NCBI RefSeq assembly: GCF_965223525.1
Contig: NZ_CBDCWX010000005.1
Location: 372,001-436,000 of the forward strand
Length of the DNA stretch: 64,000 bases
Direction of reading: 5' to 3'
From: Leptofilum sp965223525
Lineage (GTDB): Bacteria; Chloroflexota; Anaerolineae; Promineifilales; Promineifilaceae
Part shown: in pieces, positions 25,523 to 35,641 of the stretch
Layout: every line of letters begins with the position of its first letter
Numbering within the stretch: position 1 is the stretch's first letter
Notes under the pieces: generated by a model
The model's database searches: none
Told to the model about the DNA's origin: nothing
What the model saw: only the letters and a program-made list of their open reading frames with translations
Translations under genes and position numbers: made by a program

Positions 25523-25933
25523 TTATTTAGCAACTGGGGGGTGATCAAATGAGCGATTGAGCAGCATCTCAATCTTGGTAAATAGCTGGGCAAACTGGAT
25601 TGGCTTGGTCATAAACGCATCGCAACCAGATTCAAAGCAGTATTGCAAATCTTGTGAGGTGGATTGAGCGGTGAGCACAATAATGGGAATACGCGCTGTT
25701 TTTGGTTCTAACTTTAGGCGGCGAGTGGCTTCCCAGCCGGTGATATTGGGCAAGCGAATATCCATCAGAATAATGCCGGGCTGGGCTTCTTTGGCAGTCT
25801 GCACCCCTTTCAGGCCATCTTCAGCGGCCAGCACTTGGTATCCTTGGCTGGTCAAATTTGTTTGCAGAATGTTTCGGATGATGGGGTCATCCTCAATAAT
25901 CAAAACTGTTTGTGGTGTGTTGGTAGCCATCAT
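25523..25933 (-). CDS. single-domain response regulator
   Basis: A 136-residue CheY-like receiver without output domain: VLIIEDDP, phosphoacceptor D58 in IILMDIRLP, VLTAQS and the conserved Lys in FMTKPI. Two adjacent ATGs at 25933 and 25930 are both possible behind AAAAGGG. It is the first gene of a two-gene unit with the REC-GAF kinase and probably passes phosphate to or from it. The upstream spacer 25934-26069 has two ACGGCCGT palindromes 45 bases apart. Confidence 0.92.
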   Translation of the reverse strand: MMATNTPQTVLIIEDDPIIRNILQTNLTSQGYQVLAAEDGLKGVQTAKEAQPGIILMDIRLPNITGWEATRRLKLEPKTARIPIIVLTAQSTSQDLQYCFESGCDAFMTKPIQFAQLFTKIEMLLNRSFDHPPVAK

Positions 25934-26069
25934 TTCCCTTTTAACTTGTGATGATACGGCCGTTTCCTGGCCATTATGGAGCAGTATAGCACAGGGGGAT
26001 ACGGCCGTTTCTAACGAAAATGTAATTTTTACTGTCTGTTCACAGGGAAATTAGTCAGGGGAAACCCGT

Positions 26070-28136
26070 TCAGCGAACGGCCTGGAGCGCGCGCCACAGC
26101 GGCCCATCCTGTCGCACGCCTCGCCGGTCCAGGTCGCTGGTGGCTAGCAAAATGCCGTCGCTGCATCGCGCCGTCAGGCCGCGCACAATGCGGCTGAGAA
26201 GCTGGTTGCGGATTTGAAAATCATTGTCCATCGTCCACGGCTGGCCGGGATCGTAGCTTTGCGCCAGCACAAAGGCATTGCTCAGTGGCTGATTGGGAAT
26301 ATCCCACCAGCCGGTTGCGGCCGTTTCCAACCACACCTGCACCCGCACCGGGGAACCCGCCAGCAGGTAGCCATAAATTGTGGAAATCATGATGCCATTG
26401 GGGTCCGGGGGATCACCCAACTCTGGCGGATTGGCCGTCACCAACCCCTGGTTAATGCCGTCAATGAAAGCGTAGCCGACGGCGGCAGGCGTGGCTAGCC
26501 CAATCGCCTCGGCAGATTGGCGCAGCCGGGTGGCAGCCTGCACCAACCAATCGCAAACGGCCGCTCCGGCCACATCCGGCTCCGGCTGAAAACGCCGCTC
26601 GGAAAGTAAGGTGAAGAGGCTATGCAAAAAGAGATCAATGCTGTCGCTGCCATCTTGCCCCGCCAGCCAGAGGCGAATTTCTTCGTACAACCCCACAAAA
26701 TCCATGCCTATCCGGCTCTCGATGCGTTCCGGCAATTCAGAAATAGGCAGCAGGTGGGCAGTTTCCGGCTGATAGAGCCATTCGGCCAGCAGTTCAGCGC
26801 GGGCGGGGTCCAGCCCGTGGATGCTAAGTGTGAGCGCTTCGGCCATATCGTAGCGGCTGGGGGGCAAGCCCCAGTCGGGATGGGCTAGCGCCAGCCAGGT
26901 GAGCCAGGCACGCACGCGAGGTTCATCGCGCGGGCTAGAGCGGCGGCGCAGCAAATAGTAGGGCAGCCCGGCGTCGCGCAGGGCGTTGCCTAGCATGTAG
27001 CGCAGCGCACCATCCAGGTACGGGGCAATGATGGCAATTTCGGACGAGTGTAAATCATGCTCGGCCATCATCTCAACCAGTGCCTCGGCCAGTTGGATAA
27101 CCATTTCGCGCCGGTAGCGACCACCAACCGTACCCAAAACGGCCGTCTGCGCTTCGGCAAATGGTTTGTTGGTGAACATGAGCTGGTTTTCTACCAAATT
27201 GGCTAAATGGGTCAGCGGCGTGCTGGTGATGAACGACTCTTTGAAGTCAAAGGCATAGGCACTAAGGCTGCGGAATGTGTTGGCTCCTAGTGGATCGGCG
27301 GCGAGGAATCGTTTGTACCCACCAGCGGCGTCGTAGGCAACAGCCGTTGTCACTGTTTCATCCATCAGTTCAACCACAAAATTTTGCCCGGCAGGCGTTT
27401 GCTCCTCGATATTGTCCACAATGAGGTGGCGGAACCGCTCGCTGAAATATTTGTGGAATTCGGGATGCTGCACCACTTGCGTGTCGAACACTTCAATTGC
27501 CAAAGACAAATCGAGCAAACTGTCACGCAGGCAGGTAGCGCGGAACTGGCGGGCTGCGTCTGCCGCTTCATTCAGGTGGCGGATGCGTTCTGGCTCGCCC
27601 GCCCAAGTACGTACTTGCCGCTCGATAGCGTCACCCAAACTCAGGCTGTTGAGCGCAGCACGATTGAGCGTGTCTAGCAGCTGGCTCACAATCTGCTGGG
27701 GGCGCAAGCGCAGGTCGGCAAAAGCCCCCTCGTTGAGCATGGGGGTGATGATGTGCCACATGAGCAGTTGGGCGAGATCGTAACTGAGGAAGGTTGGGGG
27801 ATGATACGGCCGTTCAAACCCCGCCGATCGCGCCACCAACGGCCAAAACAGCTTCACCATCTCCATCGCCATCTGGTTGTAGGTGCTAATCTTCAAATCC
27901 GCATATGACCCCAAGCCAGATTGGTGTACTGCATCCAAATATCCTTGCGCCTGATCCGGCTCAGCCACGATGACCAGCAACGTGTAAGCCGGTTCACCCG
28001 CTTGCAGAAGGCGAAGCAACCGTTGTTGCAGGGCAAATGTCTTGCCGGTTCCGGCCGAACCCAGCAAAAAGCTGGTCTGCTCCGCCGCAATTGCGGCTTC
28101 TTGGGCTGGGGTCAATTCGACGAGCACATCTGTCAT
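26070..28136 (-). CDS. divergent UvrD/RecB-like superfamily 1 ATPase
   Basis: A 688-residue protein starting MTDVLVELTPAQEAAI, the Q-motif-like opening of UvrD enzymes. Walker A is LLGSAGTGKTFAL. Motif Ia-like TLLVIVAEP and motif Ib-like KISTYNQMA follow. Walker B, normally D-E-x-Q, reads LIVDNIEEQTP. The motif IV/V zone has EIAIIAPYLDGALRYMLG and a strongly changed motif V (ISTIYGYLLAGSP in place of TIHxAKGLE). It may be a DNA-dependent ATPase with weakened helicase function. An uninterrupted frame with three ACGGCCGT sites suggests it is long-resident and functional. It is divergent from the RHS gene. Confidence 0.75.
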   Translation of the reverse strand: MTDVLVELTPAQEAAIAAEQTSFLLGSAGTGKTFALQQRLLRLLQAGEPAYTLLVIVAEPDQAQGYLDAVHQSGLGSYADLKISTYNQMAMEMVKLFWPLVARSAGFERPYHPPTFLSYDLAQLLMWHIITPMLNEGAFADLRLRPQQIVSQLLDTLNRAALNSLSLGDAIERQVRTWAGEPERIRHLNEAADAARQFRATCLRDSLLDLSLAIEVFDTQVVQHPEFHKYFSERFRHLIVDNIEEQTPAGQNFVVELMDETVTTAVAYDAAGGYKRFLAADPLGANTFRSLSAYAFDFKESFITSTPLTHLANLVENQLMFTNKPFAEAQTAVLGTVGGRYRREMVIQLAEALVEMMAEHDLHSSEIAIIAPYLDGALRYMLGNALRDAGLPYYLLRRRSSPRDEPRVRAWLTWLALAHPDWGLPPSRYDMAEALTLSIHGLDPARAELLAEWLYQPETAHLLPISELPERIESRIGMDFVGLYEEIRLWLAGQDGSDSIDLFLHSLFTLLSERRFQPEPDVAGAAVCDWLVQAATRLRQSAEAIGLATPAAVGYAFIDGINQGLVTANPPELGDPPDPNGIMISTIYGYLLAGSPVRVQVWLETAATGWWDIPNQPLSNAFVLAQSYDPGQPWTMDNDFQIRNQLLSRIVRGLTARCSDGILLATSDLDRRGVRQDGPLWRALQAVR

Positions 28137-28444
28137 GGGGAAAGTATAGCTTCGGGGCGGTGGGTTGCAAGCACAAAGGCTATGCTAAACGATCAATTTG
28201 CTTCGACTCATATGATTGTAACAATAATTGTAATAGTACTCTGCTACTATGTTCCCGATATTAGGTAGCGGTTTTTGTAAAAGGTGTGCCATTACATTAC
28301 CCTCACACAACACATTCCATAGTAAGTTGTTTGTAATTTTTCAGGTTTGCTAAATTGTTTCATACATAAAATAGGTTGTTTGGTCTTTTAATTGTTCCAG
28401 TCAATTATCTCAGGCTACCCCAAACCATGTAAGGAAGGGAAAAG
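28137..28444. other. 308-bp intergenic region between helicase-like and RHS genes
   Basis: An AT-rich spacer between divergent genes. It has TTGTAATAG and TATGTT-like promoter words but no hexamer pair that I trust, no hairpin with a T-run and no small gene. AGGAAGGG lies about 5 bases before the RHS ATG. Confidence 0.5.
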
Positions 28445-31400
28445 ATGAAAACACTTCTCCATACTCGTGCTATTTACCTATTAAACATTGTTGTTGTCCT
28501 GAGCTTGTTAACGGGGCCATTTTTAACGCCAATGGTAACGGCCGTTTCTGCCAATACCACATCACCTTTATCTGAACAGGAGTGGCCGGTGCCATCTCCT
28601 GTTCAGCCTTTTTCGGCCTTTGCCAATGCCGATTTGCAGGCATTGGCAGGACAGCAGATGATGGATACGGTCGTTTCTCCGCCACCGCCTGATGCAGCCA
28701 ACTTCATATCGCCCAGGCAGCAAAACCGATTGAACGCCGATCCCTTAGATAATTTCGCGCAAAGTGGTTTTGTTGGCGATCTGCAAAATGGTGTGTTTAT
28801 TCCTCAAAATCCTTTAGATTTTTTGTCGGCGGCGGCGCAAAGCAATGATGCCCAGCCTTATAACGCAGTTACATTTGCGAATGTGCCTGCTCCTGCCAGA
28901 ATTTATGTACCGACGCAATCAATGGAAGCGTTTACCGATTCGGCTCTCAAGTTGGCACAGGAGCCAACTCAAATTTTCCTACCGTCGATTGCCACCTCTG
29001 GTTCTACTCCTGTTATTACGCCTGATGCCGGGGGGCAGGTGACTGGGCCAGGCAACGGCAGTATGACTGTTCGGTTTAATTTTGCCACTGGTGCAGTGGA
29101 ACGACCAGCCACAGGCCAGTATTTGACTGCTCGCCCACTGAACACGCCACCCAGTTTAACTGTTGTCGGTTCTGGCTTTGCATTATCTGTGAAGGATGTG
29201 ACAACCCAAGACGCGGTTTCATATTTTCCGCCACAGGTTGTGACAGAAACGGCCGTTCTCGACCCCGAATTTAATCGCACCATTTATACATATACGATCA
29301 TACCAACGGCAAAAGTAACGGTACAGTACCATGATGCTGATGTTTTAGGGTTACAAGAAGACCGATTACGGATTTACCAGCAAAATCCCCTCACGGGCGT
29401 TTGGGAGGGTCTGGGTTCAACAGTAGACCCGGATGCTAATATGGTCACGGCCGACATTGCGCAAGACGGCCGTTTCGTTCTACTTGCCCCGCACACCCTT
29501 GAGCCAAACTTAACGCAGTCCATTACGCTGGCAAGTACACAATTTGCGGCCGCAGCTACGCCACTGGTCATTCTTGATCCAGATCATGGCGGTGGCGACC
29601 TCAGCGGTGGACATGTTAGCTACCCGCTCCCATTTGCCGCTTTCGAAGAAGAATACAATCTGCAAGTCGCCAATCTGGTTAGAGATCGTCTCACTGCCTG
29701 CGGCGTAGACGTGATTATGACCCGCGATGGTGATTATTATGTCACACTGCCCGCTCGTACCAACCAAATCAATAGTACCAATCCGGATGCGGCCATTACG
29801 TTAGCCTTTGATATTGTCAATCCTTACATGAGCCACACCTATGAAAATCTGACCGGTACAGGTGTTGCCGCCTGGGTTGATTACAGCGAACCATTGCAAA
29901 CTGCATTTGGTGAAATAGGCATGAGCCGCGTCAACGAATATACCGGCTTACGCAATCGCGATTTGAAAAATGGCGACTATATGGACGTTGTCATAGGAGT
30001 GGACAGCAACATTAACTATACTCACCTCGAACTTGCCTTTATGGATAACTACTTTGATCGCGCCATCATGGATGATCCGGTAGGTATGGGAAAGATTGCC
30101 GACGGCGTCTTTGCAGCAATTACAGATATCTTGGGTGGAGCAAGCACATGTACCAACCCTGATTTTGAGTTTCCAGAACCGCTAATTGCCGCAGAACGTG
30201 AACGCCTGTGGCAATTAGGCTATCAAAACTGGATGCGCTACCGCTGGGACCCGGTAAACACCACCACCGGAAACCTAATTCAACGCTTCACCGACCTAGC
30301 TGTGCCTGGGATAAATGGTTTTGACTTGGTTATCGAACGTTTCTACAACGGTTTTGATGATCGACCCGGCGCTTTTGGCCACAACTGGTCCTCATTCCTG
30401 GACATGAGCCTGCGTTTAGCCAATGATGGCAGCGTAGACGTGCGGCTTGCCGATGGTTCTGGTGTCTATTTTGAGGGTGACGGGACTACCTTCACGCCTG
30501 GACAAGATGGCGTCTTTATGGATTTGCTGCGCAACGGCCCTGATTTTATGCTCACCACACCAGAGCAAGTTACATACCACTTTATACAAAATGGCTACAT
30601 GGCCTATTTAGTCGCAGTCAATGATCGCTGGGGAAACAGCATCACGATTGAACGAGACAGCAACGGCAATCCAACGCAAATCACGGATTCGGCCGGCCGT
30701 ATTTACGATATTGAGCTGACGAGTATCAACAACAACGCCGATTTCATCAGCCGCATCACCGACCCCAGCGGACGCACTGTCCAATATGCGTATGATAACG
30801 GCACACAAGATTTACTCACCGTTACCGATCCGAATGGGGGCGACTATCAATTCACTTATGATGGTGACCACAACCTGCACACCATCACCGATCCGGCTGA
30901 TATCCTTTATCTGCAAAACAGTTACGACGGACAGGGACGTGTTATTGAACAACTGGATGCCAGCGGCTCACAAGGCTCTGGCAGTTACGACGCCAGTTCA
31001 ACGACCGTTACAGACAATCTAAGCAACAACACAATTGATGAATATGACGCCTTAGGTCGCGTCACAGCCACGACCGATGCCTTAGGCAACACAGAATATT
31101 TTGCCTACGATGATGATTACAATGTCGTTTCTTACACCGACAAACGAGGCAATACCTGGACGTACAGCTATGACGCTCAGGGAAATCTGCTCACCAAAAC
31201 CGATCCGTTGGGGCACGTCACCAGCTACACTTACAACAGTGATAACGACCTTACCAGCGTCACCGACGAAGGTGGCCCCGGTGGGTCAGCGCGGACAACC
31301 AGCTATGTTTATGACGCCGACGGTAATCTCGTCCGCATTGAAAATGCAGATGGCAGCGTCATCACCGCCCATTATGACGCAGCAGGGCAAATGATTTTCC

Positions 31401-34400
31401 TGCAAGACGCCAACGGCAATCTCACTTTTTATCAATATGACGATGATGGCAATTTGGTGCGGATCACTGATGCTTTAGGCAACGTGACGGTATATGGGTA
31501 TGATGCAGTTGGTCGCCAAACCAGCATTACCGATGCCAATGGCAACACGGCCCATTTCATCTATGACAATAATGACAATATTGTGGAAATCGTTGACCCT
31601 AAAGGCGCATCAACTTACTTTACGTATGATGTGAACGATAACTTAATCCAGATGGTTGACCGGCGCGGTGGGGTAACAACTTATGCCTATGATGAAAATT
31701 TGAAGTTAATTAGCGAAACGGACCCCGAAGGGCATACGACAACTTACAGTTACGATGCCATGTACAATCGGGTGAGTATGACGGACCCCAGCGGCAACCA
31801 GACGCTGTACCGGTACGATGTGCTGTACCAGTTGATTGAAGTTGAAAATGCGCTGGGTGCGGTGACGGCGTTTACCTATGATGAAAACGGAAATATCACG
31901 GTCGTGGTTGATGCGCTGCTGAATGCGACAACGTTTGATTATGATGTGCTCAACCGCCTGGAAACGCAAACCGATGCGCTCGGTTACACAACCCGCTACA
32001 CGTATGATGCAGTAGGGCGGCAAAGCAGCATGACCAATCCTATTGGGGCTGTTACCCAATATGAATACGATCTAATGGATCGCATGGTTGAAATGACCGA
32101 CGGTTTGGGCGGCGTGTGGACGATGGCATATGATGCCAATGGCAATTTGACGGCGCAGACGGACGCCAATGGGCATACCACACAGATGGCGTATGACGCA
32201 GTAGACCGTCTGATTGCGTTGATGGATGCGGGTGGCCATACAACAACTTTTGCCTATGACGGCGTGGGTAATCTGCTGACAGAAACGGATGCGCTGGGCC
32301 GGGTGACGACATACACCTATGACGAGAATGATAATGCAGCCACGATTACTGACGCGCTGGGTGGCGTAACGACGTTTGCCTATGATGCGGAGGATAATCT
32401 AATCAGCGTGACTGATGCCAACGGGCATACGACCCAATTTGAGTACGATTTGGATGGGTTGATGACGCTGCTGATTGAAGCGGGGGGGCAGGAAACGACT
32501 TACGAATATGACGCCGCGCACAATCTTAACGTTTTGACCAATGCGAAGGGAAATGCGTGGACGTATGGCTATGATGCTCTGAACCGGCGTATCAGCGAGG
32601 TTGATCCGTTGGGTCATGCCACGCTTTATGATTATGATTTGTCGAATCGACTGACAACTTTGACGGATGCGCTTGGGGTGGTGACAGCGTATCAATATGA
32701 TGCGTTAGACAGGTTAACGGCCGTTATCCAAAACCACATCCCCGCTCAACCCACCGATCACGAAACCAACGTGTACACTCATTACACTTACGACGGAATG
32801 GGCAATTTACTGACCATCACCGACGGCAACAGCGAGACAACAACCTTTGCCTATGATTTGTTAAGCCGCCTGACGCAAGAAACGAATCCTATTGGCAACG
32901 TCTGGCAGTATCAGTATGACGCGGTGGGCAATCTCATTCGCCGCGTGGATGCCAAAGGCGATACCACCGATTACACTTACGATGCAGATGATTTGCTGGT
33001 AGAGGCAGCCTATCCCGATGGCAGCAGCATTAGCTACGCCTATGATCCGGTGCATAACCAGACGGCAATGACCGATGCGCTGGGGCTGACGGTGAATGAA
33101 TATGACGCCCTTAACCGGCTGATAGCCACAACCAATCATGTGGGGCAAACGGTGCGCTACACGTATGACGCGGTGGGGAACCGGTTAAGCATGGTTTATC
33201 CTGACGGCCGTACGGTGACGTATGCGTATGATGCGACGAATTATCAAAACGGCGTGACCGATCCCGATGGCAATCATTTTGCCGTCGTGCGGGATGCGAC
33301 GCACAACATTACAACGATCAACTATCCGAACGAAACAACGGCCGTTTACACCTTCGATGCCGCCGACCGCCTGACCAGTGTTTACAATCACGAAACCAAT
33401 GGCAACCTGATCAGCACATTTGACTATACGCTGGACGCAGTGGGCAACCGCACGCGCACAGAAGGGGCGTATGAATGGCGGCAGCCCACCAATCTGGATT
33501 ACGATTACCAATATGATCCGCTGTATCGGCTGATTCGTTCTGACGACAGCGACGGGCATTTTACCGCCTACGATTATGATGCGGTGGGCAACCGGCTGCA
33601 TAAGCTGACGAACGATGACCCGACGCTAACGCGGACGGTGGACGAGTTGGCGACGACGTATACGTACAATGGGGCGAATCAGTTGTTAACGGCCGTTGAC
33701 GACCTCACCCCTCGCGCCAATCCTGACCGCCTGCGCCAGGTAGGGCAGATGGTACGCGCTTTTGTTCACGAAGTGGAAGCGCAAGAGGGACATCACATCA
33801 CGCCTTCCACCGCCGCCACATTGCTCGATTGGGCCAACACCCTGTTGGATGACCTGGAGGGTGCGCCGCCGCCCGATGCAACCGAGGTGGCTGCCGCTTT
33901 GACCAATTTGGAAAATGAGGTCATCAGCGCGGGTAATAACGGCTGGATTGACAATGCCGGTATTGTCAACAGCCTGCTGGCAAAACTGAGCCGGGCGCAT
34001 CAGGCAAACCAGGAAACTGGTGGTGAGCTGATGACCACCTTCTTCACCTACGACGCGAATGGCAACCGGATCGAACGCCTGGCTCCTGTTGCCGATACAG
34101 CCAATGACAATGATTGGCTGCGTACCGACTACGTCTACGATTATGAAAACCGAATGGAGCAAGTGCAGGATTTCCATGATCCGAACGGGAACGGCAACTG
34201 GCTGGCGCTAGATGAGACGGTGTTGACGTTTGATGGATACGGCCGTGTCTTCCGCCGCCTGCATGACCAACATATCGGCGGGGGCGGGCAGTCGTGGGTG
34301 GATTACGTCTATGATGGCCTCGACCCGATTGCCGAATACCTGGAACCCAGCCCGCAATACACCAATTACTATCGCGGTCTAGGGCGCATCCTCAGCCAGA

Positions 34401-35431
34401 ATGACGGGCAAGGGGGTGGACAGGGTTCGCTGTACTACTATCATTATGATGGCCTGGGCAGCGTCAGCGCCATGACCAAGCACCAGGGGCAAGGGGGGCA
34501 CACCTACCGCTACAATGATTTCGGCATCATCCTGGACAATAACGGCCACGCCGCCGACGCCAGCAACTTTACTGACCCGCACAACCATTACACTTACACC
34601 GGCCAGGAGTGGGACGAATACACCGAACTCTTCCACTTTTATGCCCGCGAGTATGATCCGCAAACAGGAACATGGCTGCAACAAGATCCATATCGAGGGC
34701 GTTTGCAATTTACAACTACCTTGCATAGATATGGATATGTTGAGAATGACCCAGTAAATAATGTTGATGCTTATGGTTTTTCCCGAGTATCCGTCGGCCT
34801 AACTGAAATTTTGCAAACACTAATTGAGAATAATTTATTAGAAGAATTTCTGTTAGATAATCAACTGGAGATAAGCCATTACAGTTACGATTCCTCTTGG
34901 TCGGTTTCAGATTCTCTTCGTGATCAATTCGACAGATTGGGACTCTCTCTGGATTTAATTGGAGATGGGTATATACCTCTTGCAAGGCATCTGATTTTAG
35001 AAATGGCACGTAATCGTATATCCTTAACCAGTCTAAAACCATACCTTGTAGGTCGAACACGCCTTCTCAAAATTGGAGACTTTTTGGACGGAGCAGGGGA
35101 AGTATTAAATTTGGTTGAATTAGCTTTCAATGGCCTCGATTCTATAGAAAGGGCCAGACAAGGAGAAATAGATAGCCCTGAAGTTTACTTTGGAGAGGTG
35201 TTTGCACTTAGTGCTAATACTATTAACGGAATAATAACGGGACCAGGGCGCACTCTAGCCAAAGTGATTTTTGGACAAGAGGCCGTTGATCGAACACCAG
35301 TAGTTGCCCAGTTGGATCAATCCATTTCAGGAAGACAAGTAGTGGATAACATCGAAACTCTATTTGAGGTAGGGCCAAAAAGGTATTTTGGATGTGCATG
35401 GAACGCTCTTCAAGGAAAAACATGTCAATAA
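28445..35431 (+). CDS. secreted RHS/YD-repeat protein with N-terminal amidase_3-like domain
   Basis: A 2328-residue protein. A signal peptide covers residues 1-37. An amidase_3-like domain (about 370-570) has the Zn ligands H381 (LDPDHGGG) and a Glu in FEEEYNL, plus a late Glu in HLELAFMDNY; the usual S-x-H-x-N motif is replaced by TLAFD. A DUF6531-like segment (TTTGNLIQRFTDLAVPG) starts near 605. About 40 YD repeats span 724-1752. Residues about 1755-1862 are a non-repeat insert. The RHS core end (REYDPQTGTWLQQDPY) precedes a 215-residue AT-rich C-terminal tip from about 2112. No immunity gene follows. Wall-anchored adhesin or polymorphic toxin are both possible. Confidence 0.88.
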   Translation: MKTLLHTRAIYLLNIVVVLSLLTGPFLTPMVTAVSANTTSPLSEQEWPVPSPVQPFSAFANADLQALAGQQMMDTVVSPPPPDAANFISPRQQNRLNADPLDNFAQSGFVGDLQNGVFIPQNPLDFLSAAAQSNDAQPYNAVTFANVPAPARIYVPTQSMEAFTDSALKLAQEPTQIFLPSIATSGSTPVITPDAGGQVTGPGNGSMTVRFNFATGAVERPATGQYLTARPLNTPPSLTVVGSGFALSVKDVTTQDAVSYFPPQVVTETAVLDPEFNRTIYTYTIIPTAKVTVQYHDADVLGLQEDRLRIYQQNPLTGVWEGLGSTVDPDANMVTADIAQDGRFVLLAPHTLEPNLTQSITLASTQFAAAATPLVILDPDHGGGDLSGGHVSYPLPFAAFEEEYNLQVANLVRDRLTACGVDVIMTRDGDYYVTLPARTNQINSTNPDAAITLAFDIVNPYMSHTYENLTGTGVAAWVDYSEPLQTAFGEIGMSRVNEYTGLRNRDLKNGDYMDVVIGVDSNINYTHLELAFMDNYFDRAIMDDPVGMGKIADGVFAAITDILGGASTCTNPDFEFPEPLIAAERERLWQLGYQNWMRYRWDPVNTTTGNLIQRFTDLAVPGINGFDLVIERFYNGFDDRPGAFGHNWSSFLDMSLRLANDGSVDVRLADGSGVYFEGDGTTFTPGQDGVFMDLLRNGPDFMLTTPEQVTYHFIQNGYMAYLVAVNDRWGNSITIERDSNGNPTQITDSAGRIYDIELTSINNNADFISRITDPSGRTVQYAYDNGTQDLLTVTDPNGGDYQFTYDGDHNLHTITDPADILYLQNSYDGQGRVIEQLDASGSQGSGSYDASSTTVTDNLSNNTIDEYDALGRVTATTDALGNTEYFAYDDDYNVVSYTDKRGNTWTYSYDAQGNLLTKTDPLGHVTSYTYNSDNDLTSVTDEGGPGGSARTTSYVYDADGNLVRIENADGSVITAHYDAAGQMIFLQDANGNLTFYQYDDDGNLVRITDALGNVTVYGYDAVGRQTSITDANGNTAHFIYDNNDNIVEIVDPKGASTYFTYDVNDNLIQMVDRRGGVTTYAYDENLKLISETDPEGHTTTYSYDAMYNRVSMTDPSGNQTLYRYDVLYQLIEVENALGAVTAFTYDENGNITVVVDALLNATTFDYDVLNRLETQTDALGYTTRYTYDAVGRQSSMTNPIGAVTQYEYDLMDRMVEMTDGLGGVWTMAYDANGNLTAQTDANGHTTQMAYDAVDRLIALMDAGGHTTTFAYDGVGNLLTETDALGRVTTYTYDENDNAATITDALGGVTTFAYDAEDNLISVTDANGHTTQFEYDLDGLMTLLIEAGGQETTYEYDAAHNLNVLTNAKGNAWTYGYDALNRRISEVDPLGHATLYDYDLSNRLTTLTDALGVVTAYQYDALDRLTAVIQNHIPAQPTDHETNVYTHYTYDGMGNLLTITDGNSETTTFAYDLLSRLTQETNPIGNVWQYQYDAVGNLIRRVDAKGDTTDYTYDADDLLVEAAYPDGSSISYAYDPVHNQTAMTDALGLTVNEYDALNRLIATTNHVGQTVRYTYDAVGNRLSMVYPDGRTVTYAYDATNYQNGVTDPDGNHFAVVRDATHNITTINYPNETTAVYTFDAADRLTSVYNHETNGNLISTFDYTLDAVGNRTRTEGAYEWRQPTNLDYDYQYDPLYRLIRSDDSDGHFTAYDYDAVGNRLHKLTNDDPTLTRTVDELATTYTYNGANQLLTAVDDLTPRANPDRLRQVGQMVRAFVHEVEAQEGHHITPSTAATLLDWANTLLDDLEGAPPPDATEVAAALTNLENEVISAGNNGWIDNAGIVNSLLAKLSRAHQANQETGGELMTTFFTYDANGNRIERLAPVADTANDNDWLRTDYVYDYENRMEQVQDFHDPNGNGNWLALDETVLTFDGYGRVFRRLHDQHIGGGGQSWVDYVYDGLDPIAEYLEPSPQYTNYYRGLGRILSQNDGQGGGQGSLYYYHYDGLGSVSAMTKHQGQGGHTYRYNDFGIILDNNGHAADASNFTDPHNHYTYTGQEWDEYTELFHFYAREYDPQTGTWLQQDPYRGRLQFTTTLHRYGYVENDPVNNVDAYGFSRVSVGLTEILQTLIENNLLEEFLLDNQLEISHYSYDSSWSVSDSLRDQFDRLGLSLDLIGDGYIPLARHLILEMARNRISLTSLKPYLVGRTRLLKIGDFLDGAGEVLNLVELAFNGLDSIERARQGEIDSPEVYFGEVFALSANTINGIITGPGRTLAKVIFGQEAVDRTPVVAQLDQSISGRQVVDNIETLFEVGPKRYFGCAWNALQGKTCQ

Positions 35432-35452
35432 AAATATGAGAAGCTAATGAAC

Positions 35453-35524
35453 TACCCCGCTGCAAGCAGACGGGGTATCAAAACCGGGAATCGGAATTTC
35501 TCTCGCAGCAAGCTGCGGGGAATT
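35453..35524. repeat. two REP-like hairpins after the RHS gene
   Basis: TACCCCGCTGC-aa-GCAGaCGGGGTA (35453-35477) and AATTtCtCtCGCAGC-aa-GCTGCGgGgAATT (35495-35524) lie side by side. The same sort of twin hairpin is common near IS200/RAYT-type repeats. The remaining spacer to 35641 holds two ACGGCCGT palindromes. Confidence 0.65.
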
Positions 35525-35641
35525 CGACCCAATCTGTGAATTAAAATCAACTTGAATTTAGCTTAAGATTTTGATTAAGAACGGCCGTTTCCCCTTAATG
35601 TGGCAACAACGGATGGGGGTAACGGCCGTTCCGCCCCTTCA

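Noticed and set aside
30600..33700. Regularly spaced short repeats that could suggest a CRISPR or tandem DNA array
   Set aside because: The period and codons correspond to YD repeats of the RHS protein in one long frame; there is no constant DNA repeat with unique spacers.
33686..34177. 163-codon minus-strand frame inside the RHS gene
   Set aside because: Antisense to a clear coding frame, with no start signal and no recognisable features.
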